Part shown: piece by piece, positions 50,619 to 62,015 of the stretch
Numbering within the stretch: the stretch's first letter is position 1
Layout: the number at the start of each line of letters is the position of its first letter
NCBI RefSeq assembly: GCF_000002075.1
Contig: NW_004797393.1
Span: 1,113,100 to 1,177,099 of the forward strand
DNA from: Aplysia californica
Lineage: Eukaryota; Mollusca; Gastropoda; Aplysiida; Aplysiidae
Direction: 5' to 3'
Length of the DNA stretch: 64,000 bases
Notes under the pieces: model-generated
The model's input: the letters and a program-made list of their open reading frames with translations, nothing else
Databases searched by the model: none
Told to the model about the DNA's origin: nothing
Program-made: the position numbers and the translations under genes

Positions 50619-53600
50619 ATGCCTGGAAGAATCGCTGAGGTGAACCCGTTGCTTGCCAGCATTGACGATGTGGTGATTGACGAAAGTGGTCGGTTCAAGT
50701 ACATCCTGTGTAAGGTTTATCAAGATGGGATCAAAGAGGAGACGAAACTTATAGTGCGAGGAACTAAGCAGGCTGAGTTCCACGGTAAGTGTTTGCCTTT
50801 AAATAGTTTGAATAATTTGTGTCACGATGCAGTGGAATCAGGCATGCGTCAATTTTTGGCACGTGGAGTTCTTGGCATCATCTGAAACTTTTTAAAATTT
50901 GCCCTGCTTTCGATTTAAAAAATACTCATCGATCTCGAATAGAAGTTGAGATATTTCGGATTGAAGAAGGTGGGTGTCACCTGGTTTCAGAGGTTAAGTG
51001 GCGACAAAATGGCCGTTTAAGTTAGGTCACTTCACTAGCTTGAAGTTTTACATATTTTAAGCCTTTAATCAATGTTTTTCTGTAAAATTCACATGGAAGT
51101 GTGAAGACGGACAAAAAAGGTGTTGAGCCCCCCGAAAAATTGATAAAAATGGTCAAACTGATGGAAAAATGCTTGTTTCTTGGATTTCAGTATTTTGATG
51201 AGCACCTGATTTCACCGCGCTGCCTCACATTTGATTATTTTATTGAATGAAGCGCAGAATTGGTACTCTGAAGTCTGTACGCAGATATGGGGCAATGTTA
51301 TTTTATTTTAAGTAGTTATCAGGACCTTTGAGTTCAGTTGTAAGTATCTAGAGTGTGGTTTATGCATTTATGTGTAATTTTGTTTGCCAGTATGATTTAG
51401 CTAATTAATTAGGTGTAACTGGATCTGAGAGAAAGTGTACATTTATTGGTAATGATAAGTTTTGACCTCTCGAGTGCCAGAAACAAACCTGCCTATTTTC
51501 ACCTCTTATCATCCACTAGTCCTTGTCTTCTCAATTACCATGATAGTTCTATTGTCACATGATGGGAAATAACAGTGACAACAATCAGTTATGGGCTAAC
51601 TCTTCTATCTTCAAATCTTGAAAGAAAGGAGTATTTCTGTACTTCCTTCAGTGGTTCTTCAGTTGTTCTCAACAGACCATCAGAATTCAAAATTTGATGT
51701 GTTTGTGTGTGTGACGTGGTGAAACACCAAACCGATGTGCCAGGATCTGGACAGTAGACAGTGAAAGATCTTGTCAGTATGTTTATGTTTCAGCTCCTAT
51801 AAATGGTTACTTAACACTGTATACGCTTCCCAAGAAGTTCAGGTTCTTTCAGAATGCTCTCTGGTCTGCTGGGGTAATAGTATAGATTGTGAAGCGCATA
51901 GAGCTTGCTGTTGAGTGGGGATTTGCGCTATACAAATGCTATCTATTATTATTATGAATGTTAGTCAGTCTGTCTTTTGAAACTGCATCTTTTTCATGAT
52001 GTCTATGTCACAAGAACTTGTGAGTAGTTATAGCTCTTCATTGGCTTCCTATGTATTCCTGCTCAGTTTTTTCTATAAACAACATATGAGACATTAACTT
52101 CCAAAGCTGTTGGACGTAACTGGAGTCACTTCTACTGACAAGTAGAGTTTTGTCAACGAGACTAACTCGTTCTACTTAACACTTTCCCTACTGTGGCTCG
52201 CGGACCGTGCCTCGCTGGACCAAGAGCCACAAAATACGGCTTGAGTGGCTTGCTTGCTATCTATTCCAATCCAGTAACGAAAAGACACGAAATTCTCGGT
52301 CGATCCACGTTTTCAAAATGATAGAATAGACTTCCTGTTAGTGGACACTAAAGAAAATATAGCACTTAGAGACGAATTTTAGTCTTTTCAGCGCTTTTTT
52401 GTCCCCTTCGAAACGTAAATATGTGGGGGAATAGTGCTACCTTGACTTCAGTATATGTCTCATATTTTCACTTCTATATTAGGTACACATACATAACTTT
52501 CAGCATTTCTTCGCATTACTTGAGGCAACCTACTTAGGAAGTTTGAATTATGCTGCTGTTCTACTTTTTAAGATATGACCTTTCAAAGCTGGAAAATTGT
52601 TGATTTCATATGACACCTTCGATATTGCATAATCACTTTTGGAAACCCCAAAGTAATATAATTGAAATAAATATTCAATATTGTATCGCCATCTGATAGA
52701 TTATTTTTTAACACTTTACACAAATTTTCCTCACTTCACTCAGGTGGGAATGGGTAGTCAGTTATAGACAGCGAAAGATCTTGTCAGTTTGTTAATCTTT
52801 GAGACTTAACAGCTGCTTGCACTGTATGCTTTCCAGGAAGCTGAGAATGTTTCTGAGTGTTCTATATTATGGTCTGTTGAGATAATAACTCGATCAAATA
52901 ACTCTCGAGAGACATGGACTGGGCTTAAGACCATAGTGGGCTTAAACAATATACCAACAAACATGTGTTGACAACGAAGAGAGCTATGCAAATAAACTTA
53001 ATGCCCTTTTCTCCTATTTTGACAAAGGCAGTCTGTGTGACTTGCCATTTGTGAACACCGACTCAAATGAAAATAATGCTGTTGTTGTTGAAGAATGTGA
53101 GGTTAGATGTGTGTTTGGACTGTGAATGTGAGAAATGCGGTGTGCAACCCAAAATTCTAAAAATGTGTTCAGCACAACTTAGCTCTATTTACACCTATAT
53201 TATCAACCAGTCGTTGTTGACACATGCTATTCCCACTATTTGGAAATGTTCCGAAATCGTCCCCCTTACAAAGAAAGAAAAAATTAATTAAATGAATGAC
53301 CTAAGACCAATGGCCTTAACATCCGTAGTTATAAAATGTCTAGAAAAAATTGTGCTAAAAAGACTACGAACATACATAGAACCCATCAAGGAGCCTCTAC
53401 TATTCGCATATCGTCAGGGGAGAAGTGTGGAAGACGCCATTCTACTATTTCTTGACAACATATATAGACACTCAAACAAGAGAAAAACATACTGTAGGAT
53501 CCTGTTTGTTGATTTTTCGTCAGCCTTTAGTACTATCCAGCCAGCTATCCTTTTAAAGAAATTAGGGAACATACGGGTTAATGTTAGTTTAATATCATGG

Positions 53601-56600
53601 ATAGGCAATTTTCTTACCAACCGAACCCAGTATGTACAGGGGCCCCTCAAGGATGTGTTTTGTCTCCAGTTTTATTCACACTATACATGAACGATTGCCA
53701 AATAAGCAACAGTAAAATTAAGTTGATAAAATTTGCAGATGATTCAACCGTAATTGGGCTAATTCAGGCTGACCATAACGAAACCGCTTACTGGAATTTT
53801 GTACTTAATTTTTCTGAATGGTGTGAAAATCATAAGCTTCTTTTAAATGGGAAAAAAATAAAAGAACTTGTTGTTGATTTTAGAATAAAGAAATTTTAGA
53901 TGTGAAAACATCGAGCAAGTGTCAGACTAAGTATTTGAGTGCTACAATAGACAACAAACTTAACTGGCGTGTCCACACTTCTCTCCTACATAAAAAAGTG
54001 AACAAAAGACTATTTTTTCTAAGGAAGGTAAAGTATTTTAAAGTTGATAAAACATTGATGTCCATATTCTACCATTCGACCATAGTAAGTATTATCAATT
54101 TTTGTATAACAGCAGGGGCGGGAACACAAGACAACAAGATAAAGAAAAATTAAATCGACTCTTACGGATAGCATGTAAAATTTCAACATCTGCGTTCCCC
54201 TACTTGGATGAATTGTACATAATAGCTTGCACTAAAAAAATTAATCTATCTTTTTAGACAACAAACATCCCCTTGTTCTCTCAAATAAAAACACCAGTCA
54301 GAAGTAAAAGACCTAGGCTTCTGATTTGTAACAAAGAAAGATATAAAAGGTCATTTTTATCATCATCCATCAAAATGCTTCCATCTTAACCGTTTTGTAT
54401 AAGTATACTTACGACCTTGGAGCGTGCATCAGAATAACATTGAGTGTGTATCTAGCTTAAGATTATGATTGTTTATATTGCTGCTCATTTATATTGTGCA
54501 TGTGATTGTAAGCCTGTGTGTGTGTGTGTGTTTGTGTGTGTGTACATGTGCTGAAACACCAAACCAATGTGCCAGGATCTGGACAATAAAAATGTATCTT
54601 ATAATATAGTGTAAACTGTCCTTAGAGAAAGTTGCGTTTGAAAATAATCAAAAGTTGCAAAAAGTTGCAAGAAAAATCAACGAAAGTTGCAAGAAAAATT
54701 GCAAGACGTCTAAAAATGTCATGAAATCATTAGAATACATTGTTGGTTTGCTCATTGCTATCAAAGTAACCAACCTTTGTTTTGTTAGATCAAAATCAAA
54801 AGTTATATGTGAATGTCTACCAAAAAACCCCCCAACTGCATGGAGGTTGCATGGTGTACAAAAACAGTTTGTCTCCTGACACATGCGTCAGGTCCTGAAA
54901 CTCTCGCTGACGTTGGGCAGGTGTGACCAGCGTGGTTTTGGGGCTGTTCAAATATAATCTTACACCTTTTTGGGGGGACTTTTTGCCCCCCCCCCCCCTT
55001 TACACGTTTCTTACATTTTCTTCCTCCCCTCAAAAAAGAAATCCTGTAATACTATTTATTCGCTTATATTAATATGACATTTGTATTGCGCAAATGTGTG
55101 TTACAATCGTTGACGGTAAAATTGGAACTTTTCCGGAAAAACTTATGGTGTCTAATTACCACTTTAACCGCACCTGTGTAATCAAACTTAGACTAGTTCT
55201 ACATGTCGTGTAGCCTAGACCAGTGTATAAAGTGCGGGATGGCATATACATTCTTGCTGCTCGACCTACTGTTTCATCACAATATGCCGTTCTCACCGCT
55301 CTTAGTGAATAGTTGAGTTTACTCTTTAATAATGTCATGTGTTATATTTTTAAAAAAAATTATGTTGTCATAAATTATTTTCCTTGTTATTTTTTCACCG
55401 TACAAAAGTGTAATATTAATATTACACTGGTTCAAGACACCCCCCCCCTTTTTTTTTCCAGGTGTAAGATTATATTTGAACATCTCCTTTAGGGGTTTTC
55501 TGTGTGAATTGATCCACGTCTAGATCTACCCTCCTAGCTTAAGATTTAAAGTCTTTCCCAAATTTTTATACTAGATCTATCTACCTGGTGCTACGGAACC
55601 AAGCAAGCTAAGTAATCAGACGATCGTGTTTACGATTGATTTACTCTAGATCTAGATTTAGCTAGAAGAAGTAGAAGATGATTCAATCCAAACAGGACTA
55701 TTGGGGTCTCGTTGGGTCGGTTTACTCGCCAGATTGATGGCGCAAAGTGGCTATCGTGGCGCAAATCGATGACGCCCGACTCGTTGCCTCAAAAACAAAA
55801 GCGTTGTTTTCAGGCGACAAGTCGGGCAATCATCTTGACGCAACCTGACCCGACCAGATCTCATCCGCAAGGGGCAGTGGTCACCCAGTAGTGCAAAGGA
55901 AGTGGTAGCTATATTTCAGGTACGAATTGTCCCCCTTCACGTTTTTATTTTTAGTCGTGGAAGAAAATTTTGGTTATTTTTACCGAAATTCTATTATTAT
56001 TTTTCCAACTTTTGCGGAAAATTGCCTAAAATTTGCGAATTCACGAAAATGGCAAAAGTTGCGTGCGAAAGTTGCAGGGCGCAAGCGTGAATTTCTCTCA
56101 GGACAGCGTAAAGCGCATAGAGCTTGCTGTTGAATAGGGGAAGGCGCAATTTAAATACTATGTATTATTTTATTATTATTTCTCCCGGCAGCTGACATCT
56201 ATGATCACCTGGATGCATTCCTGGAGGAGGTTGGGGTCACCTGTGAATGCGTCGGTGGTGGAAAGATGGAGCATGATCCAGTGGGGAAGACTATATCTGT
56301 CTTTGGCTACTCTCAAGTGAGTCTCTAAGTTTGGAGGAGCAAGTGGGGGTGGCAAAGGAAAAAGTACCGCCGAAGGGTTAAGTGTTCTTTTGTAGGACTG
56401 TTCAGAGAGATAGTTAGAGAGAAATAAAGGACATTTCCCTTACACATACAATTGATGTATATTATTTTCATTGTTAGTTTAGTCATCCTGAGTTGTCGCT
56501 CTCAGCAAATGTGGAAAAAAATATTTTATAGGTATAACATGAAGTTCTTTTCTTATTGTGTGGTAAGTTACAAGAAAGAACTTGTAAGAGGGATGTTGTT

Positions 56601-57334
56601 GACAGGTACTAGATGCTTTGTTCTTTTTAAAAATTTGAGTGTATTTTTTTTTAGATTTATGAGACTGCAGCACATTTGCATACCTTTTTCGTAATATAAG
56701 ATGGTAGACAAAACTGCAGATGGATGGAGAGTTTGCAATTCCTACTCCTTCAATATCCCTCTGGTGTTCTGTCTGCATGTCTGTCTGTCTTGCCTTTTGT
56801 CCTCAAAACATATTTGTTGCCTTGTTGGCATGTCTCTCTTTAAAGCAGGCAGTAAATTATGACAGTGCTGTGGGTGGTCAGTGAACACCACAAGCAGTTC
56901 CTACTTCCTTTCTTCCCCTCTTTTATTTCTTTTTTAAAACTTCCTCTTCAGCACTAAATGACTGATATTGTGAGATGTTGCCTGCTTTTCTTTGTTCAAA
57001 CATAATGTAACAAACAAACCAAGTGATTGCACTGTAAAAACTCCTCTGTGGATGGTTGGGCGGTGCTCTGGTGTGGTTTGCTTCTTCTTTCCTATCAAAC
57101 ATCTATTATCTTTATCTCTTTTTGTGTTTTTTGTTCTCTTGTAACACACACCTCTAACTTTTGGCACTTATATGACCTTATTGTGTTGCAAGTGCCGTAA
57201 AACACATACTGAAACAAAACAAAAACTCCTGTGTTTTCCCTTAGGGCTACGGCAAGGCTGACCACTCTATCACAGTGAGGCTGCTGAAGGAGAAGTACCC
57301 GGACTACCACAGCATCACCTGGTCAGATGACTAA
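50619..57334 (+). CDS. PHPT1: 14-kDa phosphohistidine phosphatase (PHPT1/janus family), 3 coding exons
   Basis: This enzyme removes phosphate from phosphohistidine in proteins and acts in the cytosol without a metal. Coding exons 50619-50784, 56192-56316 and 57245-57334 join in phase with GT-AG introns and predict 126 residues; human PHPT1 has 125. Residues visible: FKYIL (Lys27, like human Lys21), IVRGTKQAEFHADIYD with the catalytic His55 (human His53), CECVGGGK, VFGYSQGYGKADHSI and KYPDYHSITWSDD at the C-terminus. The start at 50619 (AGAAAATGCC) matches the family length. The exon itself begins at 50535, and its upstream 28 codons stay open in frame, so an N-terminal extension cannot be excluded. 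Intron 1 (5.4 kb) is loaded with repeats. Both acceptors lie directly behind SINE tails. Confidence 0.95.
50818..51235 (-). mobile_element. Long-TIR MITE copy 6 (PHPT1 intron 1)
   Basis: GTGTCACGATGCAGTGGAAT then AGGCATGCGTCAATTTT at the left, and TTTTGATGAGCACCTGATTT then GCTGCCTCACATTT at the right. Full length, reverse orientation. Confidence 0.8.
51690..51957 (+). repeat. LINE 3' end fused to tRNA-SINE 3' half
   Basis: GAAACACCAAACCGATGTGC then CAGGATCTGGACA matches the 3' end of the LINE at 54545-54590. It passes straight into the SINE body (AGACAGTGAAAGATCTTGTC to CTATCTATTATTATTATG). The junction replaces the tRNA head. Confidence 0.7.
52737..52880 (+). repeat. tRNA-SINE central fragment
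   Basis: CACTCAGGTGGGAATGGGTA, then TAGACAGCGAAAGATCTTGT and GCTTTCCAGGAAGCTGAGAA, match the SINE at 61785-61920. It stops where the LINE begins, so the LINE may have inserted here or replaced the tail. Confidence 0.75.
52881..54600 (+). mobile_element. CR1/Rex1-like LINE, 5' truncated and broken
   Basis: Reverse transcriptase landmarks in order: SRETWTGLKTIVGLNN (52900), YANKLNALFSYFDKG, VPLTKKEKIN, NDLRPMALTSVVIKCLEKIV (53295), FAYRQGRSVEDAIL, RILFVDFSSAFSTIQPA, TGAPQGCVLSPVLFTLYMND and IKFADDSTVIGLI (53727), where FADD is the palm motif. Stops and frame shifts occur between these blocks (for example near 53289 and 53640). The 3' end has a GT repeat (54516-54543) and terminates near TGGACAATAAAAATGTATC. 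It has no RNase H. Confidence 0.85.
54945..55482. mobile_element. MITE with 23-bp inverted ends (PHPT1 intron 1)
   Basis: TGTTCAAATATAATCTTACA (54945) and its complement (ending 55482) extend to perfect 23-bp ends, each followed internally by G- or C-homopolymers. The 538-bp interior is non-coding. No target duplication was recognised. Confidence 0.7.
55483..56103. other. Intronic sequence, mostly unassigned
   Basis: Contains an inverted pair GTTGGGTCGG / CCTGACCCGACC around 55713-55854 that may bound another small MITE. Otherwise nothing recognised. Confidence 0.35.
56104..56181 (+). repeat. tRNA-SINE 3' tail forming the PHPT1 exon-2 acceptor region
   Basis: GTAAAGCGCATAGAGCTTGC to the TTATTATT tail matches the 3' end of the SINE at 61660. 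Exon 2 begins at 56192, only 10 nt beyond the tail, so branch point and T-rich tract appear to be SINE derived. Confidence 0.75.
57059..57226 (+). repeat. SINE family A copy abutting the PHPT1 exon-3 acceptor
   Basis: GCGGTGCTCTGGTGTGGTTT to TTGTGTTGCAAGTGCCGTAA then CATACTGAAAC. The TACTGAAAC motif (57207-57215) lies about 32 nt before the AG at 57243-57244, a normal branch-point distance. Confidence 0.8.
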
Positions 57335-57960
57335 TTGCCCACGCCCGAGCAGGCTTGCTGTTGTACATTGTACTGAAGGCTGTTGACTCATGTGTACATA
57401 CATGATGAAATATTGTATTATTATTATTATTATTTTTATTATATATAAATAGTTGTGGACTTTTGGAGGGATGAATACAGTGGGACTGACTTGGGATATT
57501 TTTTCTTCTTCAGGGTTTGCACTGAAAAGCAGGCTATGTTGTTGTTTTATATCACAGTTGAGAGCTTTTAGCAATTTACAGATTGTGTTCTCAAGGTGTC
57601 AAAGAGGTTTCTTGAGATATTGTGAAAAGGACGACAGTTTTGTCAACAGATCTTGTTGAAACTCTTGAAACTGCAGTCATTAGGGTCTGTAAGAGTACAG
57701 AGTTAGGATAAATAAAAAATCTGTAAGTTTAATCAAAAAAGGTAATGGTTTTGGCCAGCATGTATTACTGAATTCTTATAATGCCAATATCCTTTGTTAG
57801 GTACATGTACACGTATAAGAGAGTATTTGATCTCCATGAATGTTCCTGTACATGGTTCCACTGTATCAAATCCAGTAAAGTGTATTTTTCCTGTCATGCT
57901 TTATTTAAGCAGTTTGTATTGTCTTTCTTAACCGCAACTACACAATGTGCAGAAATAAAA
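57335..57960 (+). terminator. PHPT1: PHPT1 3' UTR with candidate poly(A) signals
   Basis: AATAAA occurs at 57711-57716 and 57954-57959. A short (ATT)n tract lies at 57417-57440. No other gene feature is seen before the MITE at 58619. Confidence 0.5.
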
Positions 57961-58618
57961 TTTGTTTTCATGTTAATTTTGGCTTGTTGTTAGGAAATCT
58001 TGAATAGAGCCACTGTCAGATATTTTTTTTTTCCCTTTAGTTTGTCGAAATGTCTCAGTGAGGCGGAAGAAAATGTTTTTGTTTTCTTTAGTGAGATTTT
58101 GTGAATCAGATTGTATTAGAAAGGGACACCACTGTGAGTATGATTTTGCCAAACGGTGACAAATTTTTTTATTGATTTGTTTGTTTTGATTTCGTCTGTA
58201 GGGTGACGGCAATGGTTAGTCCTCGTTGTCTCACACAGAAGATGCAAGTTGAATACACATTTAGCGGATAAGTTATTTGACCCAGTATCTTAGCCTCTGT
58301 TGGTGGGATGTTGTTATCCCACTCAGCCTTCATTAACACCGACAGACTGGTTTGAAGCAAATTGTGTCGATTTTGGGTGAGGGGAGGAGGTGGGTTGCAT
58401 AAAATGCTCTCAATTCTTTTTGGTTTATACTTAAGAGGATGCGCCTTCCACTTCTGTATGAAATGTTTTGTCTATTGTATGAGGAACTGTGGCTCAAATT
58501 GGAAGGGGGTTTCACTGATTTTGTCTTTTTGGTTTCTCTTCCAGCCTCCTCTATGTCGAGATAAAGACTAATGTTAAAGAGGTCAGTGCCTTCTGTAACC
58601 CATTGTAAGAGGTTTTAA

Positions 58619-58869
58619 TTCTTTATACCCTGAGTTTTTCCCCTGTTTCCCAGAGTTTTTCTACAGTCACCTAAACCTGGTGCACTATGTTTCATTATAA
58701 CCCCAAAAACTTGCCTCCAACTTCTAAATGGCATAAACAAAGACTTAGTCATAACTAAAAAACTTGGTTTGGGAATAGTTTCGAAAAACAAGGAAAAACT
58801 AGTACTAAATGAAACGATACTGTCGTCACTGGTATCGGACGCTCCCATCGTCCGATGGGGTTTAAAGAG
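58619..58869. mobile_element. piggyBac-like MITE
   Basis: TTAA flanks (58615-58618, 58870-58873) with inverted ends TTCTTTATACCCTG and, in complement, CTCTTTAAACCCC. 251 bp, non-coding. The ends resemble those of 61061-61330. Confidence 0.7.
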
Positions 58870-59390
58870 TTAAAGCACAGAACCATATCTCACACTCTAA
58901 CAATTTTATTTCTGAACATTGTTGACTGCAAATACTCGTGGTTGCTTTTTTGATAAGCTGTGAAGTGTAATGAAAATGTTTGTCCTGAACAGCTTGCAGG
59001 TATCAGAGTCTTTGACAAGTGCAATCCGGTGGCCGGGTTTTCCTTGATACAGGAAGATCTGGGTTGTGAAGGGTTTATTTTAATTTTTATTGCTGGATGT
59101 CGTTACCTAGTTGTATAGATGTGCTAAGCCCAAAGTTTTTAGAATTTTGTTTTAATGCAGTTTGTTTGTCAGTGCTATCAGCAAAGAAATATTTTGTCAA
59201 AACGCAGATTCTTAATCTTGAAAAGGCAAGAAAGATACATAAATTAGGTTCAATTGTTAAATGAAAGAAACAATTTTTTTCCCTCTATCCTGAAAAATTT
59301 TGCTTTCTGGATTTAAACCATTTGAACAGCTTGCTGAGGATGTATAGAGATTAAAGGCTGTAAAATTTCTAAGCTTGTGACGGATATGTA

Positions 59391-60497
59391 TACCCAGCGG
59401 CAATAGAAACTTTCCACTTTGTTTTTTGTAACTGCACCCTTGTTCACTTGAGAAGGTGAGCTTAATTTCGCACATCACTCACCATGTACCAACGATGACT
59501 CCGCGTTGATCTTTTTCTTGAACAAAAATTTAACCACAAGGTCTCGTGACCCACATGCAAATTAACACTTTTTGTGACTTAAGTTCCGCGGAAATTATGC
59601 AATCTTCCAAACTGTATTTAGATAAACATATCAGCGACTTTAGAACCGGAAAAACAAGTTACATACACAGTCCAGCTTGTTTTTGTCGTCTTAAATTGCT
59701 GTACAAGATGCCAAGGTTAAGCCTTGAGGAGCGCTGTTGAGCATTTTGAATACTGCAAGCTGTACTATCTGCCCGTAGAGTGGCGCGGATGTTTCATTGC
59801 TCCCATCCTACCATCAATATCCTGAACGATTGGTTCCAATCCAAGTTACTGTAGTTACACCTGATAGACTCAAACCAGGCAGACCATTGGTCGATACTGC
59901 CCAAAAAGACAGACTGATACTGCTCTGGTATCTTTGAAATCACTTTCTCACCACGACCAGCTCTTCATGTCTGTTTCATACAGACACTGGAAGAGTTTTC
60001 AACAATAGAAGGATACAACTACGGCCTTGAAACACATTCGGACATCAAGCAAGGCGGCCTTATAATTACCAACGTTTTGCCGTCTTTCCAATAATTACGC
60101 TTGAACTGACTGGGCCTAAGAGGGAGCTCCCAAAACGGCAATAACATTGTACAACGACTGGGACAAGCTTTGATTCAAAGGTGGAATGGACTGCCACAAC
60201 AATTAATTAAAATAAGAAAACAAAAAACGGACTCAATCAGTGCGTAGAACATGCCAAGCTTTCTTCATTGCAAGGAGCTACAATGCCCGCTACTGACATG
60301 AATTTTTTTAATCAAGGGGTACCAGTTTGTGCTCAACATTGCCACTATATGATGAGATATGATCAAAATACAAAAAGTAATACACTTATTTACATACTTT
60401 GAAATATGTCTGTGTCAATTTTTGTTTTTATATATGTTGAATAATAACCACAGTACAGGTTTTTCTCCAAGTGGAAAGTTTCTATTGCTGCTGTTTA
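59391..60497 (+). mobile_element. Tc1/mariner transposon with decayed transposase
   Basis: TA flanks (59391-59392, 60496-60497) and inverted ends AGCGGCAATAGAAACTTTCC and, in complement, AGCAGCAATAGAAACTTTCC. The transposase begins MPRLSLEER at 59708 and continues with HTH-like text (SARRVARMFHCSHPTINIL) after a stop. Several stops and frame shifts follow, with no intact DDE region recognised. About 1.1 kb and inactive. Confidence 0.75.
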
Positions 60498-60719
60498 TAT
60501 TTAGATTGAAATGTGGATAGTTTTGAAGTTATTTTAAGCTATGTCTCTTGAGTGCTTTGTTGACGTGGTAGATTTGCTCGCATTTACATCTTTTAGTATT
60601 GGATTATATAATAATTTACATTTGTCTATGCCATTTTTATAATAGCTTTTAGAACACTGACTGTAATTTTAATGATATTAATTTCAAGTCATTACTTTTG
60701 ATGGCTGTAACACAAATAT

Positions 60720-61430
60720 GTGTAATGACATGGTGGAATCATGTGCTCATCAATTTTTGGGCATATAGAGTTATTTGTATCATCATATAGCCTCTTCATT
60801 TGTCTTGCTTTTGACGAAAAAAATATTCATCTTTCTTGAATTGAAGTTGAGATATTTTGGATTGAAGGTGTTAAGGTTGCCTGGTTTCTGAGGTGAAATT
60901 AGTGAAAAAATGGCTGCCAAAGTCTGCCGACTGCCGTAGCCTAAGAGTCCTTTGCAGCTGAAAATGTACACCTTTTGTGTCTTTAATTAACGTTTTCCAG
61001 TAAAATTCACACAGAAATATGTTTTTAAATGAACCTATAAGGTGTTGAACCATTTTTTAAACTCTTTGCCTCCGAGGGGGGTAAACCCACTACTCCGGGA
61101 CCCTTTTTTGGTGCTAATGTTGAAAATGACGAAAACACCGTGTTAAGTCGAAACTGGCAAACCTATTTTGATAGTTCTTCATTTAATGGTTAAACTTCCG
61201 GTATAAGAGACCTCTTTTCGGCAAAAGTAATTTGATGTCGAAGTCGTAAAGGATCATGCCCGAGCTGAGGCTCACCGACCCAGTGGTTGTGACTGCGAGC
61301 TGCTGGGAGCGGCTTGCTGGAGATAAAGAGTTAAAAATTTGAGAAAAAAACACAAACCGGTGGAAAAATGACGGTTTCTTTGATTTCATTATTTTGACGA
61401 GCGCCTGATATTACCACGATGCCTGACATA
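60720..61430 (-). mobile_element. Long-TIR MITE copy 7, interrupted by a TTAA element
   Basis: TGTGTAATGACATGGTGGAA at the left and TTTTGACGAGCGCCTGATAT then GATGCCTGACATAT at the right. Body as in the other copies, split at 61061-61330. Confidence 0.75.
61061..61330. mobile_element. piggyBac-like MITE inserted in the long-TIR MITE
   Basis: TTAA on both sides (61057-61060, 61331-61334), with ends ACTCTTTGCCTCC and, in complement, CTCTTTATCTCC. The host MITE sequence resumes after the second TTAA. Confidence 0.7.
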
Positions 61431-61659
61431 TTACTTTTGGTGTGTAGCATTATTGTAGCCCATGTAACAAAAAACCCCCATTGAAGAGATATTGTTTTTT
61501 TTGCTCCTGCAAGGTCAGATTATTTACACGAAGTGGTTCTGCCTTGTCTAGTCTTTGTCATGAGATACTTACCGAGAGTCCTTGTCGTGAGGTACTTACT
61601 GAGATTAGCAGTGTCATGGCCTTTGTGGGACTCACAAATGGGCCCTTGAGAAAGAGAGT

Positions 61660-62015
61660 GATGTCGGAGGTCTGTTGGTTAGGCTCTTGGACTCGCAAAC
61701 GAAAGGGAGTGGGTTCAAATCCTGTCAGGGGCCTGACGTGGTGTCCTTGGGAAAGGCAGTTTACATGAATTTTCCTCTCTTCCACCCAGGTGGAAATGGG
61801 TACGGAGCTATAGACAGCGAAAGGTCAAGTTTGTTTGTGTTAGAGTGCGTGAAGTCCACAGCTTGCACTGTATGCTCCCCGGAAAGCTGAGAATGTTTCT
61901 GTGTGTTCTAGGGTCTGCTGGGGTAGTAATAGTAACAGTTGTAAAGCGCATAGAGCATGCTGTAGAGCATGGATTTGCGCATTATAAATGTAGTTATTAT
62001 TTGTATTATTATTAT
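61660..62015 (+). repeat. Full-length tRNA-derived SINE (reference copy)
   Basis: tRNA head with a degraded A box (GTCTGTTGGTTAGGC) and a perfect B box GGTTCAAATCC (61712-61722). Core: CCTTGGGAAAGGCAGTTTAC, CCACCCAGGTGGAAATGGGT, CTATAGACAGCGAAAGG, GGTCTGCTGGGGTAGTAATA. Its 3' end is TTGTAAAGCGCATAGAG, then GGATTTGCGCATTATAAATG and an ATT tail. The layout is that of tRNA-SINEs with a LINE-derived tail. Confidence 0.85.

Noticed and set aside
52179-52700. TTAA element starting TTAACACTTTCCCTACTG
   Set aside because: A second TTAACACTTT lies at about 52709 but in the same orientation, so there is no inverted pair.
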